Positions 1 through 10,797 of a stretch of 64,000 nucleotides of DNA are shown one piece after another. The notes under the pieces were generated by a model. It saw nothing but the letters and a program-made list of their open reading frames with translations. It did no database searches and was not told the origin of the DNA. The position numbers were made by a program, and so were the translations under genes. The first letter of the stretch is position 1. Each line of letters opens with the position of its first letter. Source of the stretch: Roseovarius carneus (GTDB lineage: Bacteria > Pseudomonadota > Alphaproteobacteria > Rhodobacterales > Rhodobacteraceae); the NCBI RefSeq assembly GCF_020141465.1, contig NZ_JAHSPD010000001.1, positions 372,001 through 436,000 of the forward strand, written 5' to 3'.

Positions 1-707
1 TGAAAACCACCTTCCTCGGCGCCCACGCCACCCCGGCGGAGTATAAAGGCCGCGATGATGCCTATATTGACGAGGTCTGCATCCCCGCCCTGCATGCAGC
101 CCATGCGGAGGGGCTGGTCGATGCGGTGGACGGGTTCTGCGAGGGTATCGCGTTTCAGCCTGCTCAGATCGCGCGCGTCTTTGATGTGGCGCAGGAATTG
201 GGCCTGCCAGTAAAGCTTCATGCGGAGCAATTGTCGAACCTTGGTGGGGCAAAACTGGCTGCGCAATACGGCGCACTCAGCGCCGATCATATCGAATATC
301 TCGACGAGACGGGCGTCATTGCCATGGCCGAGGCGGGCACGGTCGCCGTGATCCTGCCCGGCGCGTTCTACACCCTGCGCGAAACCCAAGCGCCCCCGAT
401 TGATCTCTTGCGCAAACATGCCGTGCCGATGGCGCTGGCCACAGACATCAATCCCGGTTCCTCGCCGCTGAACTCGCTCCTGCTGACGCTCAACATGGGC
501 TGCACGCTCTTTCGCATGACGCCGGAGGAGGCGCTGCGCGGGGCCACGCAAAACGCCGCCCGTGCGCTGAGTCTGGCGGATGCGGGCACCATCGCGCCGG
601 GGATGCGCGCCGATCTAGCCGTGTGGGACATCACGCACCCGGCAGAGCTGAGCTACAGGATCGGATTCAATCCTCTTCACACCCGCATTTTCGGAGGCCT
701 GCTATGA
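1..707 (+). CDS. hutI: Imidazolonepropionase (3'-terminal part)
   Basis: Hydrolyses 4-imidazolone-5-propanoate to N-formimino-L-glutamate, the third step of histidine breakdown, in the cytoplasm. The frame is open from base 3, giving the last 234 residues; the family is about 400 residues, so the N-terminal metal-binding part lies outside the window. Visible amidohydrolase features are the KLHAEQLSN segment with a metal/substrate His, the SADHIEYLD His, and [10 protein letters not shown] with its Asp. The stop overlaps the hutH start (ATGA at 704-707), which points to translational coupling in a hutIHGU operon. Family and context agree. Confidence 0.95.
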   Translation, partial: KTTFLGAHATPAEYKGRDDAYIDEVCIPALHAAHAEGLVDAVDGFCEGIAFQPAQIARVFDVAQELGLPVKLHAEQLSNLGGAKLAAQYGALSADHIEYLDETGVIAMAEAGTVAVILPGAFYTLRETQAPPIDLLRKHAVPMALATDINPGSSPLNSLLLTLNMGCTLFRMTPEEALRGATQNAARALSLADAGTIAPGMRADLAVWDITHPAELSYRIGFNPLHTRIFGGLL

Positions 708-2242
708 CCGTCCTGACCCTCACCCCCGGTGCCGTGACACTGAAGGATCTGGGCCGCATTTTCTGGGAGGATACGGCCATCGCGCTTGACCCGTCCTGCC
801 ATGCGGGCATCCACGCCGCACAGGCACGGATCGCGGAGGCGGCAAATGGGACCGAGGCCGTTTATGGCGTAAACACCGGCTTCGGCAAGCTCGCCTCGGT
901 CAAGATCGCGGCCAAGGACACCGCCACATTGCAACGCAATCTGATCCTGTCGCATTGCTGCGGCGTGGGCGAGCCGATCCCCGAGGGGCATGCGCGGCTG
1001 ATGATGGCGCTGAAACTTCTGAGCCTTGGGCGCGGGGCGTCGGGCGTGCGGATGGAGTTGATCACGCTTCTGGAGCAGATGCTCGCGCGCGGCGTGACGC
1101 CGGTGATCCCTGTGCAAGGCTCCGTGGGTGCGTCTGGCGATCTGGCCCCTCTGGCGCATATGGCCGCCGCGATGATGGGCGAGGCGCAAGCGACATTTGA
1201 GGGCGAGACCCTTGGCGGCGGGGAGGCATTGCGGCGCGCAGGCCTGAACCCTGTGACCTTGGGGGCCAAAGAGGGCCTTGCGCTCATCAACGGCACGCAA
1301 TTCAGCACCGCGTTTGCGCTCGCCGGACTCTTTGGGGCATGGCGCGCCATGTCCTCGGCGCTGGTGACATCGGCGATGAGTACGGATGCGATCATGGGGT
1401 CCACCGCCCCTTTGCATCCCGAAATTCACGCGCTGCGCGGCCATGTGGGACAGATTGAGGCCGCAGCCACCATGCGCGCCCTGCTGGACGGATCGGTGAT
1501 CCGCGAGAGCCATGTGGAGGGCGATACACGGGTCCAAGACCCCTATTGCATCCGCTGTCAGCCGCAAGTGACGGGCGCCGCGATAGACGTGCTGCGCATG
1601 GCCGCCCGCACGCTTGAGATTGAAGCGAACGCGGCCACGGACAATCCCTTGGTGCTGACGGATGCGGGCTTGATCGTGTCAGGCGGGAATTTCCACGCCG
1701 AGCCGGTGGGCTTTGCCGTGGATATGATAGCACTCGCTGTGGCGGAGATCGGCGCGATTGCGCAGCGGAGGATCGCGCTGATCGTCGATCCGGTGCTGAG
1801 CCATGATCTGCCGCCATTCCTCACGCCTGATCCCGGCCTCAATTCAGGCTACATGATCGCCGAGGTGACGACAGCGGCGCTGATGAGCGAGAACAAGCAT
1901 CTGGCCAATCCGTGCGTGACCGACAGCACGCCCACTTCCGCCAACCAAGAGGACCATGTGAGCATGGCCGCCCATGGTGCTGTGCGGCTGGCGCGGATGG
2001 TGGCCAATCTGGAGCGTATCTTGGGCGTTGAATTGCTCTGCGCCGCACAAGGGATCGAGTTCCGCGCGCCGCTCACCACAAGCACACCTCTGGCCGCCGC
2101 CATCAACGCCTTGCGCGCCGATGTGCCCAGCCTTGGGGCAGACAGGTATCTGGCCCCCGATCTGGAGCAGGCCGCCGAGCTGATCCGCAGCGGCGCGATT
2201 GCCCGCGCCACGGGCCTGGCCCTCCCGGAGGTAAGCGCATGA
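704..2242 (+). CDS. hutH: Histidine ammonia-lyase
   Basis: Deaminates L-histidine to urocanate, the committing step of the hut pathway. The product is 512 residues, normal for the family. The Ala-Ser-Gly triad that cyclises into the MIO electrophile is seen at about residues 143-145 in [12 protein letters not shown]. The VNTGFGKL motif near residue 56 and the QEDHVSMA motif near residue 413 are also present. The start at 704 is chosen over an upstream in-frame ATG at 623 because it begins the family's N-terminus and overlaps the hutI stop. It overlaps hutG by 4 bp. Confidence 0.97.
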   Translation: MTVLTLTPGAVTLKDLGRIFWEDTAIALDPSCHAGIHAAQARIAEAANGTEAVYGVNTGFGKLASVKIAAKDTATLQRNLILSHCCGVGEPIPEGHARLMMALKLLSLGRGASGVRMELITLLEQMLARGVTPVIPVQGSVGASGDLAPLAHMAAAMMGEAQATFEGETLGGGEALRRAGLNPVTLGAKEGLALINGTQFSTAFALAGLFGAWRAMSSALVTSAMSTDAIMGSTAPLHPEIHALRGHVGQIEAAATMRALLDGSVIRESHVEGDTRVQDPYCIRCQPQVTGAAIDVLRMAARTLEIEANAATDNPLVLTDAGLIVSGGNFHAEPVGFAVDMIALAVAEIGAIAQRRIALIVDPVLSHDLPPFLTPDPGLNSGYMIAEVTTAALMSENKHLANPCVTDSTPTSANQEDHVSMAAHGAVRLARMVANLERILGVELLCAAQGIEFRAPLTTSTPLAAAINALRADVPSLGADRYLAPDLEQAAELIRSGAIARATGLALPEVSA

Positions 2243-3041
2243 CCCCTTTTGAAGTGACGCGCGGCGACAGTCCTATCGTGCTGGGCCTGCCCCATACGGG
2301 GACGTATGTCCCCGAGGATATCATGGCGCGGCTGAACCCGCGCGGGCGGGGCCTTGATGATACCGACTGGCATATTCACACGCTCTACGACGGGCTGCTG
2401 CCCGGTGCAACAACCGTGCGTGCCACGCATCATCGCTATGTGATCGACGCCAACCGCGACCCCGACGGCGCATCGCTTTACCCCGGTCAAAATACCACGG
2501 GGCTTGTGCCGCTCACTGATTTTGACGGGCACGATATCTGGGACACGCCGCCAACTGAGGCTGAAATCGAGGCCCGCCGCATCGCATACCACGCGCCCTA
2601 TCACGCTGCATTGATGGCCGAGATGGAGCGCGTGCGCGCCCTCCACGGCATGGCGATCTTGTATGATTGCCACTCGATCCGCTCGCATATTCCGTTTCTC
2701 TTCGACGGCACCCTGCCCGATTTCAACATCGGCACCAACATCGGCACAACATGCGCACCCGAAATTGAACACGCCGTCCAGGAAATTTGCGACCGCGCAA
2801 ATGGCTACAGCACGGTGAACAATGCCCGCTTCAAAGGCGGCTGGACCACCCGGTATTATGGCCACCCCGAGGAGGGGTTTCACGCCATTCAGATGGAGCT
2901 GTCGCAGAGCACCTACCTGAGCAATGAGGCCGCGCCATGGGCCTATGACGCCGATAAATCCGCGCGCCTGCGCGCCCATCTGACAGAAATTCTCACAACT
3001 TTGGCCGCTTTGGCCCCGAAGCTAACTTTGAAAGGCACGAC

Positions 3042-3045
<4 letters not shown>
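2239..3045 (+). CDS. hutG: N-formylglutamate deformylase
   Basis: Hydrolyses N-formyl-L-glutamate to glutamate and formate (FGase family, 268 residues). Family motifs seen are LPHTGTYVP at the N-terminus, [14 protein letters not shown], and CHSIRS in the middle. An FGase-type HutG implies the five-step histidine route, which also needs formiminoglutamate deiminase (HutF). HutF is not in the window and is expected just upstream of hutI. It overlaps hutH and hutU by 4 bp on each side, so the four hut genes form one tightly coupled operon. Confidence 0.93.
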
Positions 3046-4709
<1,664 letters not shown>

Positions 4710-4712
4710 GTG

Positions 4713-5402
4713 TTAATACTGGGTCGTCATCCTGTGCCCGCGCCGATGGGTCAGGCGCACAAAGGTGACGGCCCGCCCCTCCCACCATGTCATCCGCTCG
4801 ACCTGGAAAAGCGCCTCGCCCGTGCCACAGCCAAGATATTCGGCCAGCGCCGCATCCGCTGTGACCGCCTGAAAGCTGATCTCGGCATTTGAGAAGGGCA
4901 CGGCGGCGACGAGCCATTCATTGGGGCCGGTCTCGGCAAAATCATTATACTCCGCATCCGGATTGACCGCGAGGTTGATCCAGCGATCTTCATGCTGGTA
5001 GGGCATGCCATCGGCGTAATGCATGCACGTGAGGTGCAATGCGCGCGCCTTTGGCTCAAGCGCAAGCCGCGCGCGAAGCCAGTCGGGAGCCGCCAAAGCG
5101 GCGCGGGCCACCAGAGCATAGCGATAGGTCGCGCCCAGAGTCTCGATCTCTTGGCGGACCAGAGGGATGCCAAACCGCGCCTGCCGCACCGGGGCCATGC
5201 GCACGCGGGTGCCCGCCTTGCGCCGCCGCTCGATGATGCCGTCATCGGCCAGCTCGCGCATCGCCCGGTTCACCGTCGCGCGCGCGCAGCCGTAATCCAC
5301 AGCAAGATCCACCTCATTGGGCATGGCGCTGCCGGGGGGTAGCTCCCCTTGGGTGATCTTGGCAAGGATATCCGCCTTCACATCACGGTAGGTCACAGAC
5401 AT
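4713..5402 (-). CDS. hutC: Histidine utilisation repressor, GntR/HutC family
   Basis: Transcriptional repressor of hut genes, normally released by urocanate. It has 229 residues: an N-terminal winged helix (about 1-75, with GCARATVNRAMRELADDGIIERR as the recognition region, broken here only by description) and a C-terminal UTRA effector domain (about 85-229, HYADGMPYQHEDRWIN). It is convergent with hutU and lies 78 bp downstream of the dctM stop on the same strand, so it can be read from the TRAP operon as well as from its own promoter. Assignment rests on the family pattern and on the hut neighbourhood. Confidence 0.92.
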   Translation of the reverse strand: MSVTYRDVKADILAKITQGELPPGSAMPNEVDLAVDYGCARATVNRAMRELADDGIIERRRKAGTRVRMAPVRQARFGIPLVRQEIETLGATYRYALVARAALAAPDWLRARLALEPKARALHLTCMHYADGMPYQHEDRWINLAVNPDAEYNDFAETGPNEWLVAAVPFSNAEISFQAVTADAALAEYLGCGTGEALFQVERMTWWEGRAVTFVRLTHRRGHRMTTQY

Positions 5403-5438
5403 TGAGCACTCCTTCTCGGGGTCGGCGTCAGGCGACTA

Positions 5439-5450
5439 AACTATAGACAT
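5439..5450. promoter_or_regulatory. Possible degenerate HutC operator upstream of hutC
   Basis: The stretch AACTATAGACAT lies about 40 bp upstream of the hutC start. ACTATAGACA matches the HutC-type palindrome TGTATATACA at 7 of 10 positions by eye. It could be an autoregulatory site in the hutC promoter, but the left half is poor. Confidence 0.25.
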
Positions 5451-5480
5451 AACCCACATAAATCCAGACGAGATGCCCCG

Positions 5481-7031
5481 CTAGAAAAGCATTGAGGGCA
5501 GCCATGTGGCCAAACCCGGCAGCGACCAGATCAGGATAATGCCGATGATCTGAAGCCCGATAAACGGGATCACGCCCGCATATATCTGCCCCGTCGTGAC
5601 GGATTTCGGCGCGGCCCCACGCAAGTAAAAGAGCGAGAAACCAAAGGGCGGTGTCAGGAAGCTGGTTTGCAAATTGATCGCGATCAGCACGCCAAGCCAA
5701 ATGGGGTCATGGCCCATCACAATCAGCGACGGTGTGATGAGCGGGAGAACGATCACCGAGATTTCCACGAAATCGAGGAAAAACCCAAGGATGAAGATCA
5801 CGATCATGCAAAACACCAGCGCGCCCGTGGCTCCGCCCGGCATGTTGCCGAGGATGTCCGCCACACGCTCTTCCCCGCCAAGCCCGATGAAGACGAGGCT
5901 GAACACCCCCGCAGCGAGGATGGTGGCAAAGATCATCGACGTCATGGTGAGGGTGGAGCCGATCGCCTCCTGCACCACATTTTTGCTGAGCGCTGCGCGC
6001 AAAGCCAAGAGCACAGCAAGACCACCGAGGATCGCAAGACCCACATAGAACAGGCCCAAAGCGTAGGCCTCACTGCTCACATCGTTACGCTGAAACCGCA
6101 CCGGAAAGGCCCCTGCAAGAAGGCCAAGCGCGATCAGCGCGCCCGTCCCGAGCAAGATCAGCCGCGGGGCGACCCCAATCCGGTGCCCGGTCATCAAAAG
6201 CGCGCCGATGGCCCCCACGGAGGCCGCCTCGGTCGGGGTCGCCACCCCGCCAAGGATCGCGCCCAGCACGGCGAAGATCAAGAGCACCGGCGGGATCACC
6301 GCGCCCAGCACTTCGGCGCGCGTGGGCCGCGCCATATCCGCCGGTGCGGGCGGCATATCCTCTGGCCGCAGCCAGCCGCGCAGCAGGATATAGACGAGAT
6401 ACAGCCCCACCAAAACAAAGCCGGGGATCATGGCAGCGGCAAAGAACTGCCCCACCGAGAGGGCCTGAACCGAGAAGAGACCCTGCTCATATTGCGCCTG
6501 TTGAAAGGCGTTGGACATCACATCGGCCAGAATGATCAACAAGGTGGAGGGCGGGATGATCTGGCCCAACGTGCCCGCCGTACAGACAATCCCCGACGCC
6601 ACGCGTGCATCATAGCCCGCGCGCAGCATCGTCGGCAGCGCGATCATCCCCATCGCCACCACAGTCGCCCCCACGATGCCCGTGGAGGCCGCCAGAAGCG
6701 CGCCCACAAGAACCACCGAGATGCCAAGCCCCCCGCGCAACTGTCCAAAAAGCCGCCCCATCGTATCGAGCAACTCCTCCGCGATGCGGCTTTTCTCCAG
6801 AAGCGCGCCCATGAGGACAAATAGCGGAATGGCGATCAGCACCTGATTGGTCAAAAGGCCAAACGCGCGCTGGCCCAGCGCGCCCATCAGCGAGATATCC
6901 ATCTTGCCCAGAGACCAGCCAAGATAGGCAAAAATCACCGCCACGCCCGCGATGGAGAACGCGACCGGAAAACCCAGAAGGATCGCGCCCATGAGGGCGG
7001 CAAACATGATCAGATCAAGGTATTCGATCAT
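5481..7031 (-). CDS. dctM: TRAP transporter large permease (DctM family)
   Basis: Membrane subunit of a sodium-driven TRAP importer. It has 516 residues, longer than the common 430-residue DctM; the extra length is a membrane-rich stretch in the middle (about 230-350). It consists almost entirely of hydrophobic helices. Family segments such as IVGATVVAMGMIALPTMLRAGY and GQIIPPSTLLIIL are visible. The start at 7031 (MIEYLDLIMF) overlaps the dctQ stop by 4 bp; an earlier in-frame start would run into dctQ. Long DctM forms are known with TakP-like binding proteins, which fits the dctP here. Confidence 0.92.
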   Translation of the reverse strand: MIEYLDLIMFAALMGAILLGFPVAFSIAGVAVIFAYLGWSLGKMDISLMGALGQRAFGLLTNQVLIAIPLFVLMGALLEKSRIAEELLDTMGRLFGQLRGGLGISVVLVGALLAASTGIVGATVVAMGMIALPTMLRAGYDARVASGIVCTAGTLGQIIPPSTLLIILADVMSNAFQQAQYEQGLFSVQALSVGQFFAAAMIPGFVLVGLYLVYILLRGWLRPEDMPPAPADMARPTRAEVLGAVIPPVLLIFAVLGAILGGVATPTEAASVGAIGALLMTGHRIGVAPRLILLGTGALIALGLLAGAFPVRFQRNDVSSEAYALGLFYVGLAILGGLAVLLALRAALSKNVVQEAIGSTLTMTSMIFATILAAGVFSLVFIGLGGEERVADILGNMPGGATGALVFCMIVIFILGFFLDFVEISVIVLPLITPSLIVMGHDPIWLGVLIAINLQTSFLTPPFGFSLFYLRGAAPKSVTTGQIYAGVIPFIGLQIIGIILIWSLPGLATWLPSMLF

Positions 7032-7522
7032 CGCGGCGCCCGCATGAAAAGCCGCAACAGACAGGCCAGAGATTGCAGCATCACAAGAATGCAAAAGGCC
7101 GGGATCAGCGATTTGAGCAAGAACACCGCCTCGATCCCCCCCACGGAGAGCGGCCCTTCAAGGATGCGCCACGAATTGCGCACCGAGGGCCATGACCAAT
7201 AGATAAGGGCCACCATCGACGGCATAAGGAAAAAGAGGTGCCCGAAAATGTCGATCCGCCGCCGCACAGTGTCGCTGGCGCGCGCATAGAACACATCGAC
7301 CCGCACATGCTTGTCCACCAAAAGCGTATAGCCCGCCCCGAGCATGAAAAACGTGGCGTGCATGTAAAGAACGCTCTCCTGCGCGGCGATGGAATTCAGG
7401 CCGAACGCATAGCGCCCCACCACAATGGCAAACTGCACCAGAACCATGAGGATCGCGAGCCAGCGCACCATGGAAACCACGCCCGCGTTGAGACCGTCCA
7501 GCGTGTTCGCAATCCGCTCCAT
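7028..7522 (-). CDS. dctQ: TRAP transporter small permease (DctQ family)
   Basis: Small membrane subunit that pairs with DctM. It has 164 residues with about four transmembrane helices (around 15-37, 50-70, 90-112 and 130-152). The conserved charged stretch after helix 2, VDKHVRVDVFYARAS, is typical of DctQ. It sits between dctP and dctM in one operon and overlaps dctM by 4 bp. The substrate cannot be read from this subunit. Confidence 0.9.
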   Translation of the reverse strand: MERIANTLDGLNAGVVSMVRWLAILMVLVQFAIVVGRYAFGLNSIAAQESVLYMHATFFMLGAGYTLLVDKHVRVDVFYARASDTVRRRIDIFGHLFFLMPSMVALIYWSWPSVRNSWRILEGPLSVGGIEAVFLLKSLIPAFCILVMLQSLACLLRLFMRAPR

Positions 7523-7594
7523 CGCACCGCCCTTTGGATGAGACGGGTGCGCGAGGGCATCAATCCCCCGCGCGCCCCGATTGGATCAGTAGCC

Positions 7595-8680
7595 TCAGTA
7601 GCCCATGACCGCCGCGCGGGCGTTCATCTGCCCGTTATCGGCATAGACCATGTATTGCCCGATGGAGTCGCGATAGGCCACGAAGCTCTCGGTGATCCGG
7701 CGGGTCAGCTCGTCTTCGCCCTCGCGCAGCTCGGCGATCACTTCGCCTGCCGCTTTGCCCATGGCAGTGATGACATCCTCGGGGAACATCTTGACCTGTA
7801 CGCCATGCTCTTCGACCATCGCCTTGAGGGCGAGGGCGTGCTTGGTCGTGTATTCGGTCCAGACGGGGTTGTAGAGGCTTTCGCACGCGAGGGTGACCAC
7901 CTGTTTGAGGTCATCAGGCAGCGCGTTGAACACCTCGGCGTTAACGCCGCATTCCTCGGCAGACGATGGCTCGCCCACACCGGGCCAATAGTAGTTCTTG
8001 GCCACTTGGTAGTAACCCAGCGCGCTATCAGTCCACGGACCGATGAATTCGCCCGCGTCCAATGCGCCCGTTTGCAGCGCCTGGAACATCGCAGGGCCGC
8101 CCATCGCCTCGGACGCCATGCCCATCTTTGTCGCCATTTCCGAGGCCAGACCCGTGGTGCGGAATTTCAGTCCTTTGAGGTCTTCGGCCGAGTTGATTTC
8201 ATTACGGAACCACCCACCCCATTGCGGGCCGGAATTGCCGCAGAGGAATGGCTTGATGCCGAAACGGCCATACATCTCATCATAGAGCGCCTGACCGCCG
8301 CCATGGTAAAGCCAGCCGAATTGCTCATCCGCGCGCAGGCCGAAGGGCTGCGATCCGAACAGAAGGATGCCCTTGGACTTGGAACCCCAATAGGCCGGGA
8401 CCGCGTGATAAAGCTCTGCCGTGCCCTCGCTCACCGCGTCAAAGACGCCGCGTCCGGGGACCAATTCTCCAGCCGGGAAAAGCCGCACTTCGATGCGCCC
8501 TCCCGAAAGCGTGGTGATCCGGTCGGCGAGCATTTGCGCCGCGACACCGGGGCCGGGCAGGTTCTTTGGCCACGCCGTGACCAGTTTCCATTGCCGTATG
8601 TCCTGCGCGATGGCCGGGCTTGCCAATGTGGCCGCTGCCGTGCCGATGGCGCCAGTTGTCAGAAATGTGCGTCTTTGCAT
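7595..8680 (-). CDS. dctP: TRAP transporter substrate-binding protein (TakP-like DctP)
   Basis: Periplasmic solute-binding protein of 361 residues. The N-terminus QRRTFLTTG followed by a hydrophobic stretch ending in SPAIA is a twin-arginine type signal peptide. The mature protein has the DctP pattern with RTTGLASEMATKMG, where the Arg normally contacts the substrate carboxylate, and QTGALDAGEFIGPW. It resembles the 2-oxoacid binder TakP. Because hutC follows the operon and a HutC-like palindrome precedes it, urocanate or another carboxylate of histidine breakdown is a candidate substrate; that is inference. Confidence 0.9.
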   Translation of the reverse strand: MQRRTFLTTGAIGTAAATLASPAIAQDIRQWKLVTAWPKNLPGPGVAAQMLADRITTLSGGRIEVRLFPAGELVPGRGVFDAVSEGTAELYHAVPAYWGSKSKGILLFGSQPFGLRADEQFGWLYHGGGQALYDEMYGRFGIKPFLCGNSGPQWGGWFRNEINSAEDLKGLKFRTTGLASEMATKMGMASEAMGGPAMFQALQTGALDAGEFIGPWTDSALGYYQVAKNYYWPGVGEPSSAEECGVNAEVFNALPDDLKQVVTLACESLYNPVWTEYTTKHALALKAMVEEHGVQVKMFPEDVITAMGKAAGEVIAELREGEDELTRRITESFVAYRDSIGQYMVYADNGQMNARAAVMGY

Positions 8681-8829
8681 GGGCCTCTCCTTTGTTCAGA
8701 CTGTGATAATTCAAAATCAACCATGTGGCTCCCGAAGCCGTAAGGCCGTTTTGCGCAGCCGTCTGGAAATGCCTCGAAAGACCAATGGCGGCGCAAGGAG
8801 CTGAGTTAATAAACCACGCTTAATCAAAA

Positions 8830-8843
8830 TATGTAAATACATA
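8830..8843. promoter_or_regulatory. Palindrome resembling a HutC operator
   Basis: TATGTA-AA-TACATA is a perfect inverted repeat with 6-bp arms in the AT-rich gap between dctP (-) and the channel gene (+). The core TGTA-N2-TACA is the arrangement of known HutC sites such as TGTATATACA. It lies about 150 bp upstream of dctP. It would place the TRAP operon under HutC control. Confidence 0.4.
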
Positions 8844-8926
8844 ATATCGCGCGCCCTGGTTTTCCCTTGGGGTCGCGGGCGGCACGGTCCAGACCAGAGC
8901 AAGATCCAAGCGGAAGCGACGCCATC

Positions 8927-9367
8927 ATGACCCTCAGCCTACAGATCACACTCGGCACTAGCCTTTTGCTCATTTGCGCCGTTTTGCATATCTCCGCGCT
9001 GGTCATCGGCCTCCCGCTTCTGCAAGCTTTGGCCAACCGCCTCAAGACAGCCCGTAAAAAATACCGGGGCACCGCGCTTTTGGTCTTTGGGGTTCTGGTG
9101 ATCGTGGTGGCGCATACGTTGCAAATCTGGATCTGGGCGGCGGCGATCTTTGCCACGGGCGCGTTTCCAGATTTCGCGACAAGCTTTTACTTCCCCACCA
9201 CGACCTACACCACGCTGGGCTATGGCGATATGGTTCTGACCGAAGGGTGGCGCAGTTTCGGCACCTTCGCCGCGATCACTGGGCTTTTAACGTTCGGCAT
9301 CAGCACCGCTTTTTTGATCAACCTGATCGGGCGGATCATGCCCGCCCTGACAGACCACAAACATTAG
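8927..9367 (+). CDS. Two-helix potassium-channel-like membrane protein
   Basis: Short ion-channel-family protein of 146 residues. The filter signature TTYTTLGYGDMVL (about 92-104) is preceded by a pore helix and flanked by hydrophobic segments at about 5-27, 47-75 and 112-138. There is no cytoplasmic RCK or other regulatory domain, and the protein stops soon after the last helix. The start at 8927 is preferred to an upstream in-frame ATG because it begins directly before the first membrane helix. It stands alone between two minus-strand operons. K+ selectivity is inferred from the filter only. Confidence 0.8.
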   Translation: MTLSLQITLGTSLLLICAVLHISALVIGLPLLQALANRLKTARKKYRGTALLVFGVLVIVVAHTLQIWIWAAAIFATGAFPDFATSFYFPTTTYTTLGYGDMVLTEGWRSFGTFAAITGLLTFGISTAFLINLIGRIMPALTDHKH

Positions 9368-9376
9368 GTCACACAC

Positions 9377-10786
9377 TCAGGAATCAAAGCCCACGCCGAA
9401 CCGATCAAGCATACGCAGCATCACGGGCCGCTGCCCGGTGCGGTCCTCATGGGCGAGGCCTTTTTGCGCCATCCGCACAGCAATGCTGCGCAACGGCTCG
9501 GGCGGGAAGGGCACGGGGAAACGGCGGTGCATGGAAAGTTCCGACGCCTCGGTCTTCTTGCCCTCCAGCTGATCGAGCATCGCCCCCGCTGCAAACCGCG
9601 TGGCCGACACGCCCTGCCCAGTAAAGCCAAGCGCATAGGCCAGCCGCCCGCCCAGCGCGGTGCCAGTGAAAAACGTGATCCGCGCCGAGGTGTCGATGAT
9701 CCCGCCCCACGCATAGTCGAACCGGACACCCGCAAGGCTCGGGAAGGCCTCATTGAATTGCGTGGCCAGCCGGTCAAAGCTTTCCTCGCGGTGATACATC
9801 TCGGCGTCGCGTCCGCTGCCCTTGTGGTAGATCGCGTCATAACCCGCCCAGAGGATGCGATTGTCAGCCGTTTTGCGCAGGTAATGAAACTGGTTCCCGC
9901 TATCCGCGATGCCATGCGGCCCGGTCCAGCCGATGCTGGCCAGTTGTGCAGCGCTCAGCGGCTCGGTCACCAGAGAATAGTCAAAAATTGGGATAATCGC
10001 GGTCCGGAACCGTTTCAAAAGCGGCTCCGCGGCGTTGGTCGCCATGATCGCGCGGGCGGCAGCCACGGTGCCGCCGGGCGTGGTGAGGCGCAGCGCGGAT
10101 TTGGATTTCTTGAGCGCCGTCACACGGGTGCCCTCATGAAGTTCCACGCCCCGCGCAAGGCACGCAGCGCGCAGCCCTTCCACCAGCTTTGAGGGGTTCA
10201 CGAGCGCATAGGTCGGATCGAACACACCTGCCGAATAGACCGGGCTGTCGAGCTTGGCACGCAGGGCATCCCCCTCCAGATACGTGCTTGGCAGGCCATG
10301 TGCGGCAAAGCCCTCGGCCATGCTGCGCAGACCTTCGGCCTGCCAAGGAGTCGCGGCCACGTTGAGCTTGCCCGCGCGCTGGAACTCCGCGTCGATCTCG
10401 AAGTGTTCCAGATCGCGCTCCAACCCTTCAACATTCTCCACGCCCAGCCGGATCAGGCGATCCGCCTCGCGGGGATATCTTTCCATCGCATTGGAAATAC
10501 CATGGCTGATCGAGGGCGCGCAAAATCCGCCGTTGCGCCCCGAGGCCTCCCCGCCGCAGCGCCCGCCCTCCAGCACCACAATCCGCGCATCCGGCATCCG
10601 TTCGCGCGCCTTGAGCGCGCTCCACAGCCCTGTGAAACCGCCGCCGATAATCGCCAGATCACAGGTGATATCCGTCGCCAATGCCGCATCCATCGGGCGG
10701 GGTGCAATTGTGCTGAACCAATAGGGATCGGGGCTTGCGCCCGCGTAGGGCTTGCCGGGTATCGCGATTGCAAATGGCGCAGTCAT
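9377..10786 (-). CDS. FAD-dependent amine oxidase, PuuB-like (DAO family)
   Basis: Predicted FAD oxidoreductase of 469 residues. The dinucleotide-binding motif CDLAIIGGGFTGLWSA is near residue 38, followed by EASGRNGGF. Near the C-terminus is GYDAIYHKG and the second FAD-contact stretch ALGFTGQGVSATRFA. The closest family I recognise is gamma-glutamylputrescine oxidase (PuuB), which turns an amine into an aldehyde plus ammonia or a smaller amine. Start 10786 (MTAPFAIAIPGK) is favoured over an upstream GTG. It is the last gene of the nine-gene operon, 11 bp after the aldehyde dehydrogenase, whose substrate it presumably makes. No PuuA-like ligase is nearby. Confidence 0.85.
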   Translation of the reverse strand: MTAPFAIAIPGKPYAGASPDPYWFSTIAPRPMDAALATDITCDLAIIGGGFTGLWSALKARERMPDARIVVLEGGRCGGEASGRNGGFCAPSISHGISNAMERYPREADRLIRLGVENVEGLERDLEHFEIDAEFQRAGKLNVAATPWQAEGLRSMAEGFAAHGLPSTYLEGDALRAKLDSPVYSAGVFDPTYALVNPSKLVEGLRAACLARGVELHEGTRVTALKKSKSALRLTTPGGTVAAARAIMATNAAEPLLKRFRTAIIPIFDYSLVTEPLSAAQLASIGWTGPHGIADSGNQFHYLRKTADNRILWAGYDAIYHKGSGRDAEMYHREESFDRLATQFNEAFPSLAGVRFDYAWGGIIDTSARITFFTGTALGGRLAYALGFTGQGVSATRFAAGAMLDQLEGKKTEASELSMHRRFPVPFPPEPLRSIAVRMAQKGLAHEDRTGQRPVMLRMLDRFGVGFDS

Positions 10787-10797
10787 AGCAGCCTCCT

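Noticed and set aside
7238-8743. 501-codon open frame on + antisense to dctQ and dctP
   Set aside because: Shadow of a TRAP operon with intact motifs and a signal peptide on the minus strand.
8681-8926. tRNA or small RNA gene in the AT-rich gap
   Set aside because: No cloverleaf or CCA-type end seen; only the TGTA-N2-TACA palindrome stands out.
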